From Albula goreensis (Eukaryota > Chordata > Actinopteri > Albuliformes > Albulidae): a stretch of DNA of 64,000 nucleotides. The DNA lies in assembly GCA_022829145.1 (NCBI GenBank), contig CM040743.1, positions 29,377,646 to 29,441,645 on the forward strand, given 5' to 3'. Positions 37,550-50,300 of the stretch are shown piece after piece. Positions within the stretch are counted from its first letter, which is position 1. Each line of letters opens with the position of its first letter. Both the position numbers and the translations under genes were made by a program. The notes under the pieces were generated by a model, which saw only the letters and a list, made by a program, of their open reading frames with translations, was not told where the DNA came from and did not search any database.

Positions 37550-38962
37550 TACACACTGGATTGTATTTTCACTGGAATATTGATGCAACAATACATACAT
37601 TCACATACATACACAAACACATACATTATCTACTAAAGTCAAAGGCAAAGTTTCATGGACATATGAGGATCAGACATGACACCTAATGTGACATAAAAGG
37701 TCAGCTCACACTTCAGAAGCCATGCAGATATTAATTCATTTGATAAAATGTGCAATGTGTGACACAAAATGGAAGATATTTTGCTAGAGGACAAAATGCT
37801 GAATTGATTTACTTTACACATCATGTAACTGGCAATGACACACACATTAATCCTGGAGCCACTGGCCACCCGGATATTACACAAAATCAACTAAATTAAC
37901 CTCTGTTCAGAGTGAAATCATAGAAACATCATTGAATTCATGGCATTTATTGTTGAAACAAATAGATTTCTGCAAACAATAAGGCTAAACATGTGGATGA
38001 ACGAAATCAACTTTGCTCAGGTGGACATCCTCCTAAGAGAAGAGAGTAATGGCTTTGCTTTCATTACTTCACTCCAGATGTTGAGCTTCAATATTTGCCC
38101 AAGAGGCCACATGACCCTGCATTAAAGTTTTTTTTTGTAATATTTAAATAATTTTTGTCCTCTCAGATGAAGATGCCACACAAATTAAAATAAAGTTGAC
38201 CAAACCTGAACAACAATAATAAGTGCACTACCACAGCAAACCTGGAACTTCTGATTCTGAGAGTGGATCTGTTGTGATTTGTAAAGTAAGGGATGTGAAA
38301 AATATAATCCAAAACAGTGCACGATGCAAGATGGTGCCAACCGATAAGACACACATTGGATTTACAAATACAGGAATTTTAAAATGGCTGCAAGGGAACA
38401 GTGATTTTTGGTGAATTTCTAATATTTTTCTGGTCTGATTAAACACTGGGAGTCCAATTCATAGCATGGATCTCCTGGAAAGATAGGGAGGCCATTTGCT
38501 CTCTCTGTATTGCCTGAACTCCCTGTAAAATAAAAGGATTAAAAATACATGCCCGTTGGGAAAATAGAATAAGTCCAGCACAGCTGTGTTCTGGCTCTAA
38601 GACAGGAAAAGAACTAAAATGATGCATTTGTTCACAGATGAACTATTTGAATCAAAAATTATGCTTGTATCAGAGAATCTCCACATGGTCCTATTTTTAC
38701 TGATTTCAACATACAGCTGTATAACTGAGAATATAAATACTGCAAACACATTTTGAAATTTTGCCAGGGTTGATATGGTGATGCAACACCAAGTACAGCT
38801 GGACTCTCCTAAAAAACCTTCCTATAAAAAGCATCAAATCATTTGTATATGCACAGACTTTGCAGTTATGTACTGTCACTGACAATATCTAAGCCAAAAA
38901 GCACAAATATTATCATAACTACTACTAGAAACAGCCAGGCATGTCATATTGTTTCACTGTAA

Positions 38963-39496
38963 TTGTCGGTAATGCTGTCCTGTATTGTGTTTTCTTATTT
39001 GGCTTCTGGTTTTGCTCGGTTGTTTTCATGTGTGTTGGTTTTTCCATTTTCCTCGGTCCATGTGATTTTGTTTTCATTGCCCTTTTGTGTCCACCCCATC
39101 TTCAGTCTTCTTACCTGTTACCTAATTGCTCATTTGTTTCACCTGCCCAGCTCTTCACCTGTGTCTAGTCTTGCTAATTAGTCTGTGCATTTATACCCTG
39201 TTCGTTCATCTCTGTGGCTTTTCCTGTTTTGCAACAAGCCTTTCTCAGTGTCTGTTTGCCTTCCAGTTTTGACTTCTGCCTGTTCTTCCTTAGCTCAATT
39301 TTTGTATTTGTGATTTTGCAGTGCTCTTCTGGTTTCTGACATTTGCCTGCTTATTTTGACTGACTCTGGATGGTGTTTTTGTACCTCTGCCCTGTCTCTC
39401 TGGTTTCAACTCTAAACTCTGTTTATTGGACTCTTGGCAGCGTAGTAAACGCCTGTTTATTATTCATCTCTGTTTGCGCTTGAGTCCCTGTCACAA
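38963..39496 (+). mobile_element. Ty3/gypsy LTR
   Basis: Begins TGTCGGTAATGCTGTCC and ends CCCTGTCACA, homologous to the solo LTR at 16663-17237 in opposite orientation. Contains CCATGTGATTTTGTTTTCAT, TTGTTTCACCTGCCCAGCTC, the TATA-type GCATTTATACCCTG and a TTTATTATTCATC motif near the end. The gag remnant follows almost at once, so little or no leader or primer-binding site remains. Confidence 0.75.
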
Positions 39497-39506
39497 CCCT
39501 AACAAT

Positions 39507-40970
39507 ATGAACTCAGCAACTATGGACTCAGCAGACGGCAGCCAGCTATTTATGATTTTGGATCAGCAAGGTGTTTTGCTTTGCAGACATCAGTCCCAGT
39601 TGGTGTACGTTAACAAGACCCTGAAGACATCTGCAGCAAGCATGGATAGCCTCTCCGCAGCTCCAGCTGACCCACAACACTGCTACATATTCCCCTGCAC
39701 CTGCTCAGCTGCCACCCACCACTCCACATGGAAGGGAGCCACGTCTGCCACCTCCGGAGCCCTATGCCAATGAGCCTGGAACCTGTCACTCCTTCCTTTC
39801 CCTTGTGTTTAAGCTCCAGCCCTCCACCTTCCCCACAGATCGAGGAAGGATAGCCTACATCATTACCCTACTCACTGGTCATGCCAGAGAATGGGGAATG
39901 GTGGTCTGATATGCCTGCTCACCCGCGTGTTCTTCCTAAATCACCTTCTGCAAAGAAATGAGGAGGGTGTTTGACCGATCCAGGCATGGTCATAAGGCTG
40001 CTGCAGATTTGCCAGGGAAGGGGCTCGGTCTCTGCCTTTGCCATAGACTGCCGCACTCCCGCTGCCACTATTGGTTGGAACCAAGAGGCTCTATACGTCA
40101 CCTTTCTCCACTGGCTCTGAGGAAGTCAAAGATGAGCTCCTCACCTGGGACCTGCCAGCTGGTTTCGCTGCACTGGTTGAGTGTGCCATCTGCATAGACA
40201 GTCGCCTGTCAGCCCATCGGAGAGCGCAAGCAGGGGAATTCAGCACCTCTGAGGGCGGCTATTGAGTCACTGATGTCTCCTACTCCTGTTCTGCCTTCGT
40301 ATGTTCCCGTCCTAGGTCTCCTGAGTCCATGCAGATTGACCGCACTCGTCTGACTCCTGCTGAACGCCAGAGAAGAATCCAGACCCACTCACGCCTGTGC
40401 TGTGGCAACCCCGGGCATTTCATCTTCGAAGTCAACACTCTACCACAGCTGCAAGGGTACAGGTGAGTGTGATGCCACTGCTCAATTCCTCAGTCTTTTG
40501 GCCTCTGTCTGCTTCCCTGTTTGTTGATGGTAAACCCCATGTGATTTCTATCCTCATTGATTCAGGAGCTGATGGAACTTGGTTGACTCCACCTTGGTCA
40601 CCCTGTTCAGCTTGCCACGGGTGCCTCTACAGACCCCCCTACAGGCCCATCACAGGGATGCCTCTTGTCCGCTTCACACTACTGGTGAGTCTTCTCATGC
40701 CAGGAAATCATCAGGAGTACATAACCCTATACATCACGGACACACCTCAAGCACCTCTTGTCCTGGGACTCTCCTGGCTCTGCAGACACAATCCCTGGGT
40801 CAATAGGACACAGATTAAAGCGTTGGAATTAAGTGCATTTTGCCTTACCCACTGTTTCAGAGATACCCAGGTTCCCATCTCATCTGCCTTAGTGGCCATG
40901 GGGGAATTCCCGGACCTGTCAGCTGTGCCTTCAGCAGGAAATCGGGAGAACACGAGGATGTCATCCAGGT
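39507..40970 (+). pseudogene. Ty3/gypsy (sushi-type) gag-protease remnant
   Basis: Broken Gag-Pol start of an LTR retrotransposon. Seen: an ATG at 39507 in an MNSATMDSADGS context; a Gag capsid-like region with STFPTD then RIAYIITLLTGHAREWG (about 39826-39898); RRVFDRSRHGHKAA (about 39963-40005); EEVKDELLTWDLP (about 40119-40157); MQID.TRLTPAERQRR and a degraded zinc knuckle CCGNPGH lacking flanking Cys (about 40325-40425). An aspartic-protease domain follows, with the active-site motif ILIDSGADG (Asp at 40559-40561) and an APLVLGLSWL flap-end segment (about 40750-40780). Gag is split by frameshifts and stops, and reverse transcriptase, RNase H and integrase are absent. The capsid resembles the family from which mammalian RTL genes were domesticated, but this copy is dead. 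Confidence 0.88.
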
Positions 40971-41079
40971 AAGCAAATTAATTTGCCCAACATATCATGC
41001 AGAGCCTCTATATATTGGACTTTTGGCTGCTTACTCCTGCCACTCACTGGATGGGGTTTTTTTTTTTTTTTTTTTTTTT

Positions 41080-41360
41080 CGCATCATTCTGAGGAAACTC
41101 TAGAGACTGTTGAGTTTGAAAAGCCCAGGAGATCAGCAGTCATAGAAATATAGATGTAGAAATCTGGCACCAACACTCATGCCACGGTCAAAATCACTGA
41201 GATCACATTTTTTCCCCATTCTGATGGTTGATGTGAACATTACCTGAAGTTGCTGCCGCGTATCCGCATAATTTTATGCATTGCACTGCTGCCACACGAT
41301 TGGCTGATTAGATCATTGCATGGATGAGTAGGTGTACAGGTGTTCCTAATAAAGTGAATA
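41080..41360 (+). mobile_element. Retroposon 3' end (GGTGTTCCTAATAAAGTG tail)
   Basis: Contains AAACTCTAGAGACTGTTG, CCCAGGAGATCAGCAGT, CTGGCACCAACACTCATGCC, ACGGTCAAAATCACTGAGAT, TGATGGTTGATGTGAACATT, CCACACGATTGGCTGATTAG, GATGAGTAGGTGTACAGGTG and TTCCTAATAAAGTG, a repeat tail found across many fish genomes and probably a non-LTR retrotransposon or SINE end. A 24-base T run sits just upstream (41056-41079). Confidence 0.8.
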
Positions 41361-44300
41361 TATAATGCAGTTCTATATATCAATAAGTGCCTCTGTACAT
41401 GCCTGTCCCCTATTTATTCATCCCAGTTTTGAATGCCCAGTTGTATTTGTAGCCCTGTGATACTACTTCAGTGTCCTCTGTGAATTTGGGGGAGCACACA
41501 ATAGCATGCATGTACTGTCAGGTGGAAACTGACCCCTATTTTTCTCTGTTCAATCCACAAATTGAACTACAATACCTCAGGAGTTCAATCAGCCAAGAGT
41601 CAGTACTGCACAATGTGCCAGAGAAAACCCTGCAAACTGCTTAAGGACCATGGGGCACTTCACTGCTTAAAGGACTAACGCTTTTTAGGATATTTTGACA
41701 TTTACTGGGCAACCTGTGCAAAGAGCACAGAAAATATCATGTTTTACTGTTACAATTCATAGTTGCAGTCATCAGGTTTAGGATTAGATGAGCCAAGTGC
41801 AATTTAAAAAGAGTCTTCAGAGCAGGCAAGGTTTACATTGTAATGGAAAGAAACTGTGTAGGGATGCATATGGTGGTACTGTCAAGGGCTTATTAGACTG
41901 CAGAAACTAACAGTCTCCCCATCATGCTTTTGGAAGCCCATTTGTGAGGGTTACTGCTGGATCCTTATGTTCTCTTTTGTTCCCTGTAGAAGTGTGGATT
42001 TAAGAAACGAATTATATAAGCCTTTCATATTAATCATATAGTCTGTCATGTTATATCATATAGTCTTTTACATGATTTAAATCACAATCATGTGCATTAT
42101 TTATACCCTTTGTAGTTTTATACTTTATAGTTTATTATACTTATTGTGTATATCCTTGTGTATTCTGTATTTTATATTACTAATGCTTTTCAGATTCATG
42201 TAGACAAAGGCACACAGTCACACTGAAGAAAAAGACCTTGCAGATAAGATGTTCTCACATTCCTGAGAACATACAGGGTTTTCTCAGGGGGTTAGAATTG
42301 TTGCTAGGCCTCTGACCATGGTATCAGCCTGTTAGCGTAACAAAGTCAGAAATGGAATGGTTCAATGTCAGCAAATACAAGGTTATTGGTTCATTTTCAC
42401 TGCCAAGGGATGCGGTTTGGAGTGGTACCATAGGATGCGCCATCATATCATAGGCCAGAAGATGTTGTAGGGCTGAGCTTGCATGCTATATAATTCTGTG
42501 TATTCTATTGTTCAGGGAGCTCTTGACCTCAACGTTTGAGTGACGGACCTCCCTCAAGCTTGGGTGAATAAAACGGTATTTAACCTGATATTGAGACCTC
42601 ACCTCAAATCCTAAGGAAGGTTTTCCTCCTTCGACATCCATAATACTCTTCAGTCTTTGAGTTCCATGCAGTTCAGTGTTTGCTCTTTGTTTTCTGGTGT
42701 GTTTTTACCACTTTGCCTGTATTTTTGGTTTCTCCCTTGCGCCTTTGTACGTTCGTCTGTTTTTTGGATTTACTTAGTTATTATTCTTTGTCTGTTTTTG
42801 AACTACAACTTTGCTAATAAACTTTGTTGCGCGGTCTCTGCATTTAGATTCTCTTCAGTAACTCCAGTCCCAGAGGTTGAGGGGTTTTTGCATCAGGCAA
42901 CAATCACTGCAACCTGGGTTCAAATACCAACGAGGGAGGGATTCCATACACTATTTTCAGACAGTTTTATTAATAGCTGCTAAGTTAGGAATAGATTCCT
43001 GAACAGCTATGAAAATTAAACTACAGAAGTTGCCACTGTCTCTGCCAATGAAATTAATGCTGCCTTGAAATAGATTCAGGAATTCTCATGCGTAATTAAT
43101 GTGAAACCTGTAATTAAATGTTGGGCCTTTTTAACAAGTGCCAGGTCAACAAAAGGCCTCACCCTCAAGACTTGCTAAAATTTCATGTTTATGTTATTTG
43201 TTCTAGTTAGTTCTTTTCTTTGGAGGAGGAAATAATGGTTTGTATCCTGTAAAGATGCTTAATAGTAATATTACACTATCATTATTAAATGATGGTTCCT
43301 ATTAAAACAAACATTTATTGACAAAAAAAAAACTAAAAAGGGTGACTTAAGTCCCATTCCATAACATACCTTTGTCTTAGATTATATTATAAAAATAATT
43401 GTTGTGTACTCGAACATGCAAGAATAATAGTGTGAAAACAAAATACCAGAGACAGGAGTGCCATATTACCCTTGCCATATTACGTTTACTAAACTTTTTT
43501 TTTTTTTTTTAATATTTCATAAAAATATTTTTGAATCTTGATATACCAAATTTCAATTTTTTTTGTCCCATCCCTACTAGTTAAACACTGGATGTTTCTG
43601 TTTTTGATTAGTAAATGTACAGAAATTGTTAGATTGCTTTATATATATTATAGATTAGATTTATAGATTATTGAATCTGGTAAACATAGAAACAATAATG
43701 AAACACTATGTATATGATATGATTATGGAGCTAAAAAGTAAGCGTACTTTGAACTTGTCAATATACTGTATGTCGAAGATAAGTTTTGAGAATAAATATT
43801 TAATACAACAGGTTTAATAAAAAGGCAACCTGCAGAACAACACATGAAACTGTGTGTTTCCCTTCCTTATTCACAGTAACAATCAAGGAATAGGGACAAA
43901 CTGAAAGTGAGTATAGGTTACAGGGTTAGATTTTTCCCTAGATGATAGGGAAGATGATTTAAAAAAAAAAAAAAAACGTCTCTGCATACTTCCAGCATTT
44001 TTTGTGTCCCAAGGACTTCATAAATGAGGGCATAATGGCTGCTGAGGGTTTATTTCTCATTAACATCCCCAACACCTGAGACAGAAATCTCATCTGTAAT
44101 CATTTCCTTTAATAATATTCAATACATAATTAAACAATAACCCAAGTGTTTGGGGAAGTGTGTGCGCCCCCAGTTTCAGGCCGCAGACTAGTAATGTGCT
44201 CCTGGCGCTTCACTTTAATTCTCGAGAAAGAGTGGAATTAAATTGCATCCATGTATAATAGTTTCACTTACACACCAACTTCCAACCAGCTGTCTAGGAT

Positions 44301-44628
44301 ATGTAAAGGGAAAGATTTCTTCCCTATGAAAATAACAGGAAAGCTCCCCTACTGAGAGACAGATACCATACTAAGAAATGCCTAGGCAGCATTTTATCAG
44401 TTTTCAGCGTACTTTATTTTTCAAACAAATTGCAATACTGCAAGACTTCAGCTCACATATGCCTTATGCGGGAGCAGAACTGAAATCTCCACATTCGAAA
44501 GGCCAGCTTGTTAAATATGATTTTATTAAAGAAAACCATCCTTGTGGAAAATGGTTTATCCACTAGAGACTACTTGCCTTCACAGGCCAAGCTCCTTTCA
44601 AAATGAATTTCTTATCTGATTCCCATGC

Positions 44629-44630
<2 letters not shown>
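41361..44630. other. Intergenic, includes a possible LTR
   Basis: No host gene recognised. A candidate solo LTR is at 42220-42636. A second LTR-like stretch (TTAATAAA-type CTAATAAACTTTGTTGCG near 42814) lies to its right. The remainder is AT-rich. Confidence 0.5.
42220..42636 (+). mobile_element. Candidate solo LTR
   Basis: A promoter-like GCATGCTATATAATTCTG (TATA at about 42487) is followed about 80 bases later by AATAAA (42567-42572), and a downstream segment ends in CTCCTTCGACA. That is the U3-R-U5 order of an LTR ending in CA. The left boundary (TGAAGAAAAAG) is a guess, no target duplication is visible, and no coding region flanks it. Confidence 0.3.
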
Positions 44631-44673
<43 letters not shown>

Positions 44674-44678
44674 CACAC
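44631..44678. repeat. (CA)n microsatellite
   Basis: 24 CA-type dinucleotides with one CG interruption, followed by a TGTGTGTGCGTGCACATATATA segment that could pair with it. Confidence 0.95.
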
Positions 44679-47205
44679 TGAATATATGTGTGTGCGTGCA
44701 CATATATATTCCACCCATGAAAGATTCAAGGTGGGTTTATGGGGTTTGAACGGAATTCACAAGAACCTTCATGACAAATTGTGGTATGCTGGCCGTATCT
44801 TCAGAAATCCCAGAAGTCCTCAGTTATTCAAAGACGTTTAAAAAAGGTGTTATTTTCTTTTAAACCTGACATGACATCTCTCAAAATGCACTCAAATCCC
44901 AGTCTCAATCATCCATATTATCCATAGATCAAGTTCAACATATTTGGATGAACTGTACTATTGCATCTGTGATAATTAGTAGAAAGCATATAACAAAATA
45001 TTGACAAAAATAATGATCTTATAGGCAGATGTATATCCACAACATAACCTATATACTTTACTACAAAACACAAATGACTTTTAGAAAAAAATACCTTATT
45101 TGTTATGTGTATACCTAATTTATATATGTCATATTTCTTACTTGCCTCTAATTGTGGAAAATGTATTTACAGTTAGGGGCTGTGACTTTAAAGTGGTCTT
45201 TGTGTTTACTTGTGTGAGCTGTTTGTCACATGTACCCTTTTTGGTAGAGTTGTCATCCATGAAGGTGTCCATGATTCTCAGTGTGGTACACAGAATGCTA
45301 CAGGGCCGTCCTCACACCATGCTGAGCTCCAGTAGCTGTTGGGTCCTCTATGGGGACATCTCTCGCTGTCACATGGTCACACCTCCATAGCAACACAGCG
45401 TCCCGGATCTCAGCCTAGAGGCAACCTGTTCCAGGCTCCATGGAAATTGCATTTGTATTTTACCTGTTTATGCTTAACTTCACATTTTTGATGGAGTAAT
45501 ATTAATTGAATGTGATTAATTACAGAAATGATGCATTCAAAGCTGGTAAGTTCCAATTATGGGAATAATTCAAAATTGCAGAGATAAGCTTTCATTTTCA
45601 TACTGTGTCTTAATATGGTTTAACTTCTGGTACTGTACTGTGAATTTTAAAATATGGTTGGTGTTGAAATATTCATAAAGGAAAAGTACCTGCTGCATTG
45701 CAAACTGAAGGAGGACACATTGGGAATGGGTTCAGGTCCACAATGTGATTGAAATGTCTAATAAAATTTTTCTAAAAATAGCAGATGAAGTATCTGATGT
45801 GCACCTTTGCGGGGACATTTTCACAGCTCTGAACGATGATGAAAGTTTGCAATGTCACACAATCTTTTTTTTGTTTGTTTGTTTGCTTGTTTTGTTCCCC
45901 TTTTTTGTCTGACATCTGTTTTGCTGCTTGTGTTATCTTGTTGACGGAAAACATCTGGCTGTGTATGGCCTTGCCAACACTTCCACATTTCACATAACCC
46001 AGAATAATAACAGATACTAATGTTTGGCACATCAAAAACTGGTCTAAGAAACTAAATGCCTTGTATGGGGATTTAGTTAGGCAGTCTTGTGAAAATTTCA
46101 CCATCTTACAGATATAATAATGTAGCTATCACACCTTTCCCACAATTTGACAGCTAGTCTTCCGAAGAGTGATATTCATAAATGTAAGGCTGACATGTTA
46201 TATTCTTGGTAAATCCATCAAAGATGTTCCAGGACTGTCACATATTTCTGTCTTTTCAATTTTATTAAATCTAAACTAGACAAATTTTTTTCTTTTTTAA
46301 AGTGACATCATAATAAAATATGTCTTACAAACATGTGCCATACTCAGTTGGCGTACTCAAAATCAATTTCCCATTACCATTGGAGAGGATCTCTGTTTTC
46401 TTATTGTTGTTATTAATCAGTTCCTCATTTTAAAGGAGATTTGGTTCACAGTTGAGTCTGGTTAAACAACAGTAGTTTATATGTGAAGTCACAGAGGGAC
46501 ATGTGAGTCTTCCCATATTTAGAAGGCTTGTTTGTTAGAGGTCTAAACTTCATAGATGCTGGAATGTCAGCAAACTGCATAACTGTTTAGGACATGATTT
46601 GCAACATTGCATTGATATTAGGAGATGTAGGTTGTTGTAGTTACTTCATAGATTAAGCTTGTGAATTTAAGAGTTACTAACATGATTTACCAACTTCCAA
46701 CTTCTTGACTGCAGTTTGTAAATTAGTTGTAATGAGTTGAAGTTGAAAAAGATTTTATATAACTATGTTTAAAATTTCAATAAATCCAGTTTACATGCAA
46801 AAACCAAGCTCACAACAATGAATCGTATCAGGTGAATTGCCTATTTCAAATGTGTACCCTGTGAATTTTGAGATTTTTTCCATTTATCAATGACTACTTG
46901 AAAATATTTCAGCAGAGGTGGTTGTAAATTAATTATTTGAGCAGCAAACAGCTATGGTTGCTGGTGAAACAAAAATATACTTACAAATTCCATAATTTTC
47001 CATGAATCCCAACAGTGGAAAAACAACCTATACATGTTTATTGTCTGTTGGTACAGTTTCCAATCTATTTTGAGAGTGGGTTGATGGAATACAGTCTATA
47101 GGACGCAGCTAGTTGGCCGTCACTAATACACACAATTTCAAACATTTTTGTGATATACGCATGGTAGATGGCACAGAGACCACGATACATCAAGGCTACT
47201 TGTCT
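44679..47205. other. Intergenic, nothing recognised
   Basis: No gene is recognised. A somewhat more GC-rich stretch at 45200-45440 has a 96-codon frame (45100-45390) without any known motif. Confidence 0.5.
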
Positions 47206-47380
47206 CCAGGTCCTGAGGGCCACAGTGCTTGCAGGCGTTTGCTTCAGCCACACACTACGCCACATGATTTCTAATTAGCTCACTCTCTGGACCAAGGAGG
47301 CAAACTGATTTACAAATTCAGGCGGTGTAGTGTGTGGCTGGAGCAGATACCCACAAACACTGTGGCGCTCAGGGCCTGCA
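47206..47380. repeat. Inverted repeat, 60-bp arms
   Basis: The left arm (47206-47264) is the reverse complement of the right arm (47321-47380) with roughly 80% identity. Shared core: GTAGTGTGTGGCTG.AGCA and CACTGTGG.CCTCAGG.CCTG. The 56-base spacer includes ATTTCTAATTAGCTCACTCT. It can fold into a long hairpin and may be two facing copies of a short fish repeat. Confidence 0.75.
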
Positions 47381-50300
47381 GTTGAGTGCACCTTTATGAA
47401 TCTGTTAGAAATAAAATCTCACATTGCGTTTTCTTAACAGTTCATCTCAGTTACATTTAACCGTTAAGCCTTTTCAATCCTCCATGCTAATTTGTGTACA
47501 CGTAAACACCTATCCTTTGCTTTATCGCGTTATATAAATTGTTGGAACATAAATAAAACAGCAATTAGCAATCAGGGCACTCTGTGCACAATCAAAGATG
47601 TAAAAGCTCATAATACGTTACTAGACTTATGTTTTTTTTTTTCCAGCTAACAGCTCTGTGATGCAATCTAAGCAATGGGGATTAAGACTGGCAATACATT
47701 CCTGCAAAAATATTTAGAATCATTATGGGCAGATGTGGAGACCGTTTCATATACATTCTGTCAACAAATGACTGTAATTACGCATGTATGGAATGTTGAT
47801 TTCATATTTTGAATGAGGAGCTGTCCTGGGATCTGCAAGTGGAATTGATTTCTGCTCACAAGAATCCCAGCCACCAATTTTGAGTTCACTAGAAAGACTT
47901 TTGTGTTTATGTTAAACTCAAATCACAAGATTTATTAACAAATACAGTTAGGCAAGTTCATTATTGTGAACTAAAAATGTCTTACCATGTGACCTGGGAG
48001 GTATGCCACTGGTGTCTCAAGTCTTATCCTCAATGGCATCACTGTGCATCGATTTCACACTTCATCTTAGATATCACTAGATAAATAACCAGTTATTACC
48101 ATCAAAGATTAATGAGAAAATGCTTTAGTTCAAGTCATAGTTATGGTGCAATCAAAAAGTTAATCAGATGCACACATGACAACTAAAACACATCAGTGCA
48201 ACAATATCCACCTGATTCACTGCACAGAGATGGCTAGAATTAGTTTTGCACAACTTTTTAGTTTATCATCAGTGAACACAAACGAAAGTGAAAAACAGAC
48301 TGCCATTTTAAACTTCAGAATTGGGAGGGCTTGGGGCATAATTTGATAATCATGAAAAGTGAGAGGATAGCTCAGGGAGCCATCATAACTTATTTATTTT
48401 TCATTTACTTATTTTCCAAAGCCAATTATCAGTGCTACAAAAACTTTTGCACAACTGCAGAATGAATGACTTTTTAAAACCCCCACGGACCTTTTAATTC
48501 ATTTTGAATTAGCACAAGATCAAGTCATTTTATCTCTGTTTTTGGTGTTACAATTTCTGCAGCTTGACAACCCTGGACCAGTAAGGTAAATGTATAAGAA
48601 AAGGAAATATAAAAGCAAGGATTGGCCATTATCTTATACAGTAATCCATTGCCAACTGTGGGTTCTCCAACCACAGAATCCACTTATAGACGGTTAAATA
48701 ACTGTATACCAATTCAAAACCGCGGGTCTGTGACTGATGTATGAGCAGTTTGTGGGGTTAGGGGAACCTTTGCCAAAGCTAAAAATACTTAATATTCTTT
48801 AGGTCTTTATTACACGCTACACTTGTCCAAATGCATACAAAATCAAGATTTTTGTTGAAGCTTTTGTTCCCATGACGATTTGTTCCACAACTGTCCAGAA
48901 ACGATGAAATCATCATAGGTCCAGAGCAAACATTTTATTTTTGCAACGAAAAATAAATAGTTTTGGGGGCTGTTTTAGAAAATTTTGAAAAAAGATACCT
49001 CAATATTTCAAAGTCTTCCACTTACCTGAACTCCAGTTAACAGAAAGCAATATTAAATACTCAAATACAGAAAATCTGTATGGCAAGTAAATACAATTGT
49101 GGAGTACTGCACTGTTATCCTGGTAATTTGAAAATTAAAAGAACAGATGATGTGAAAAAACAAGAGTGATGTAGTCCAGTTTCTTTCTGTAATGTTAAAA
49201 TTCCTTATTTGAAGATAAAAACATGAAACCTTCATAAAACTTACTTGACCTTCATCAGGGTTTAGCCAGATTCAGAACAGAAAATATCATTGCTGTGTTC
49301 CTCAATATTTTAAAGTCTTCCACTTACCTGAACTGTTTATAAATTGACTGAAATAAGTAGGTTCTTGGTAATGGGTGTGATTTTTAGCAAGAAAGAAATC
49401 AATGAAAATGAAGCAGATAAAAAATGTGAGTTTCAAATCTAAAGTCATTAGCAACATGCTATTTTAAAAATGAAATAAAAAAGTAAAAAAACTTTCTTCA
49501 GATATTTGATCAGAATTAGCCACACATCATATCAAGACTGCAATGGGAAGGGAGGAAAAATCCATAACAAAACTGAACCCAAGAAAATTAGTTTTACTAT
49601 ATTTGATCTATAAACTAAACACAAAACTCTGAAATAATATCTTAGTTCTGTAAAGGTGAAATAAAATGGTAGCTCCATAGCAGTAGTACAGACACATAAA
49701 CTTGCCAAAGCTCAAAAACCAAAAGGGACACATTCAGGTATCACAAGTCAGCTCAAAGCACAGAAACCATTGAACTTCAGTAAACTCAGCTAAAGAGAAA
49801 ATGGCAATGTAAATGAGGTACTGGGACACACAGCCTTAGAGAGGTGTTAGGAGGCACAGGAGGCAAGATTTCTAAACAAAAATTCAAACGGTTTTTTGAC
49901 ACCGCAGGGCAGGGAAAGGTGAGTGCTGACTCCATATTTACAGTGGTTTCAAGGACAAAAAACAACACAAAAAAACTAAACAAAAGAAAAAAGAAAAGCA
50001 TACGCTTTTAAACACAACACAAAAATTGACTAATGTAGCAGAATCAATGTAAGCTTTTCTCCTATGGCTTTGAATACAGCTAGCCTAGTCTAGCTGAGAG
50101 AGGCACAAACTCAAAGTTGCCTGTCCCATAATACTCTCCCCCAGAATGAATGGAGTCCCTTTAAATAAAGAGAGCAGACCTACTCCTCTCTGTGGTAACT
50201 CTCAAAGGGGGGTGTAACCCATGTTTTTACCATATAACCAGCCATTAATACGCATACAAACGCAAAAAACGTACAAAACTCTTCATTCTACAAAAGGTTC

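Larger units (their letters stand above)
35286..38962. other. Intergenic with small repeats
   Basis: No gene recognised. Contains a 24-bp tandem repeat (36897-36957) and a foldback MITE (37456-37549). Weak LTR-like signals (AATAAA near 36239 and 37387, TATA-like ACATAAAAG near 37322) are not enough to call an element. Confidence 0.5.
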
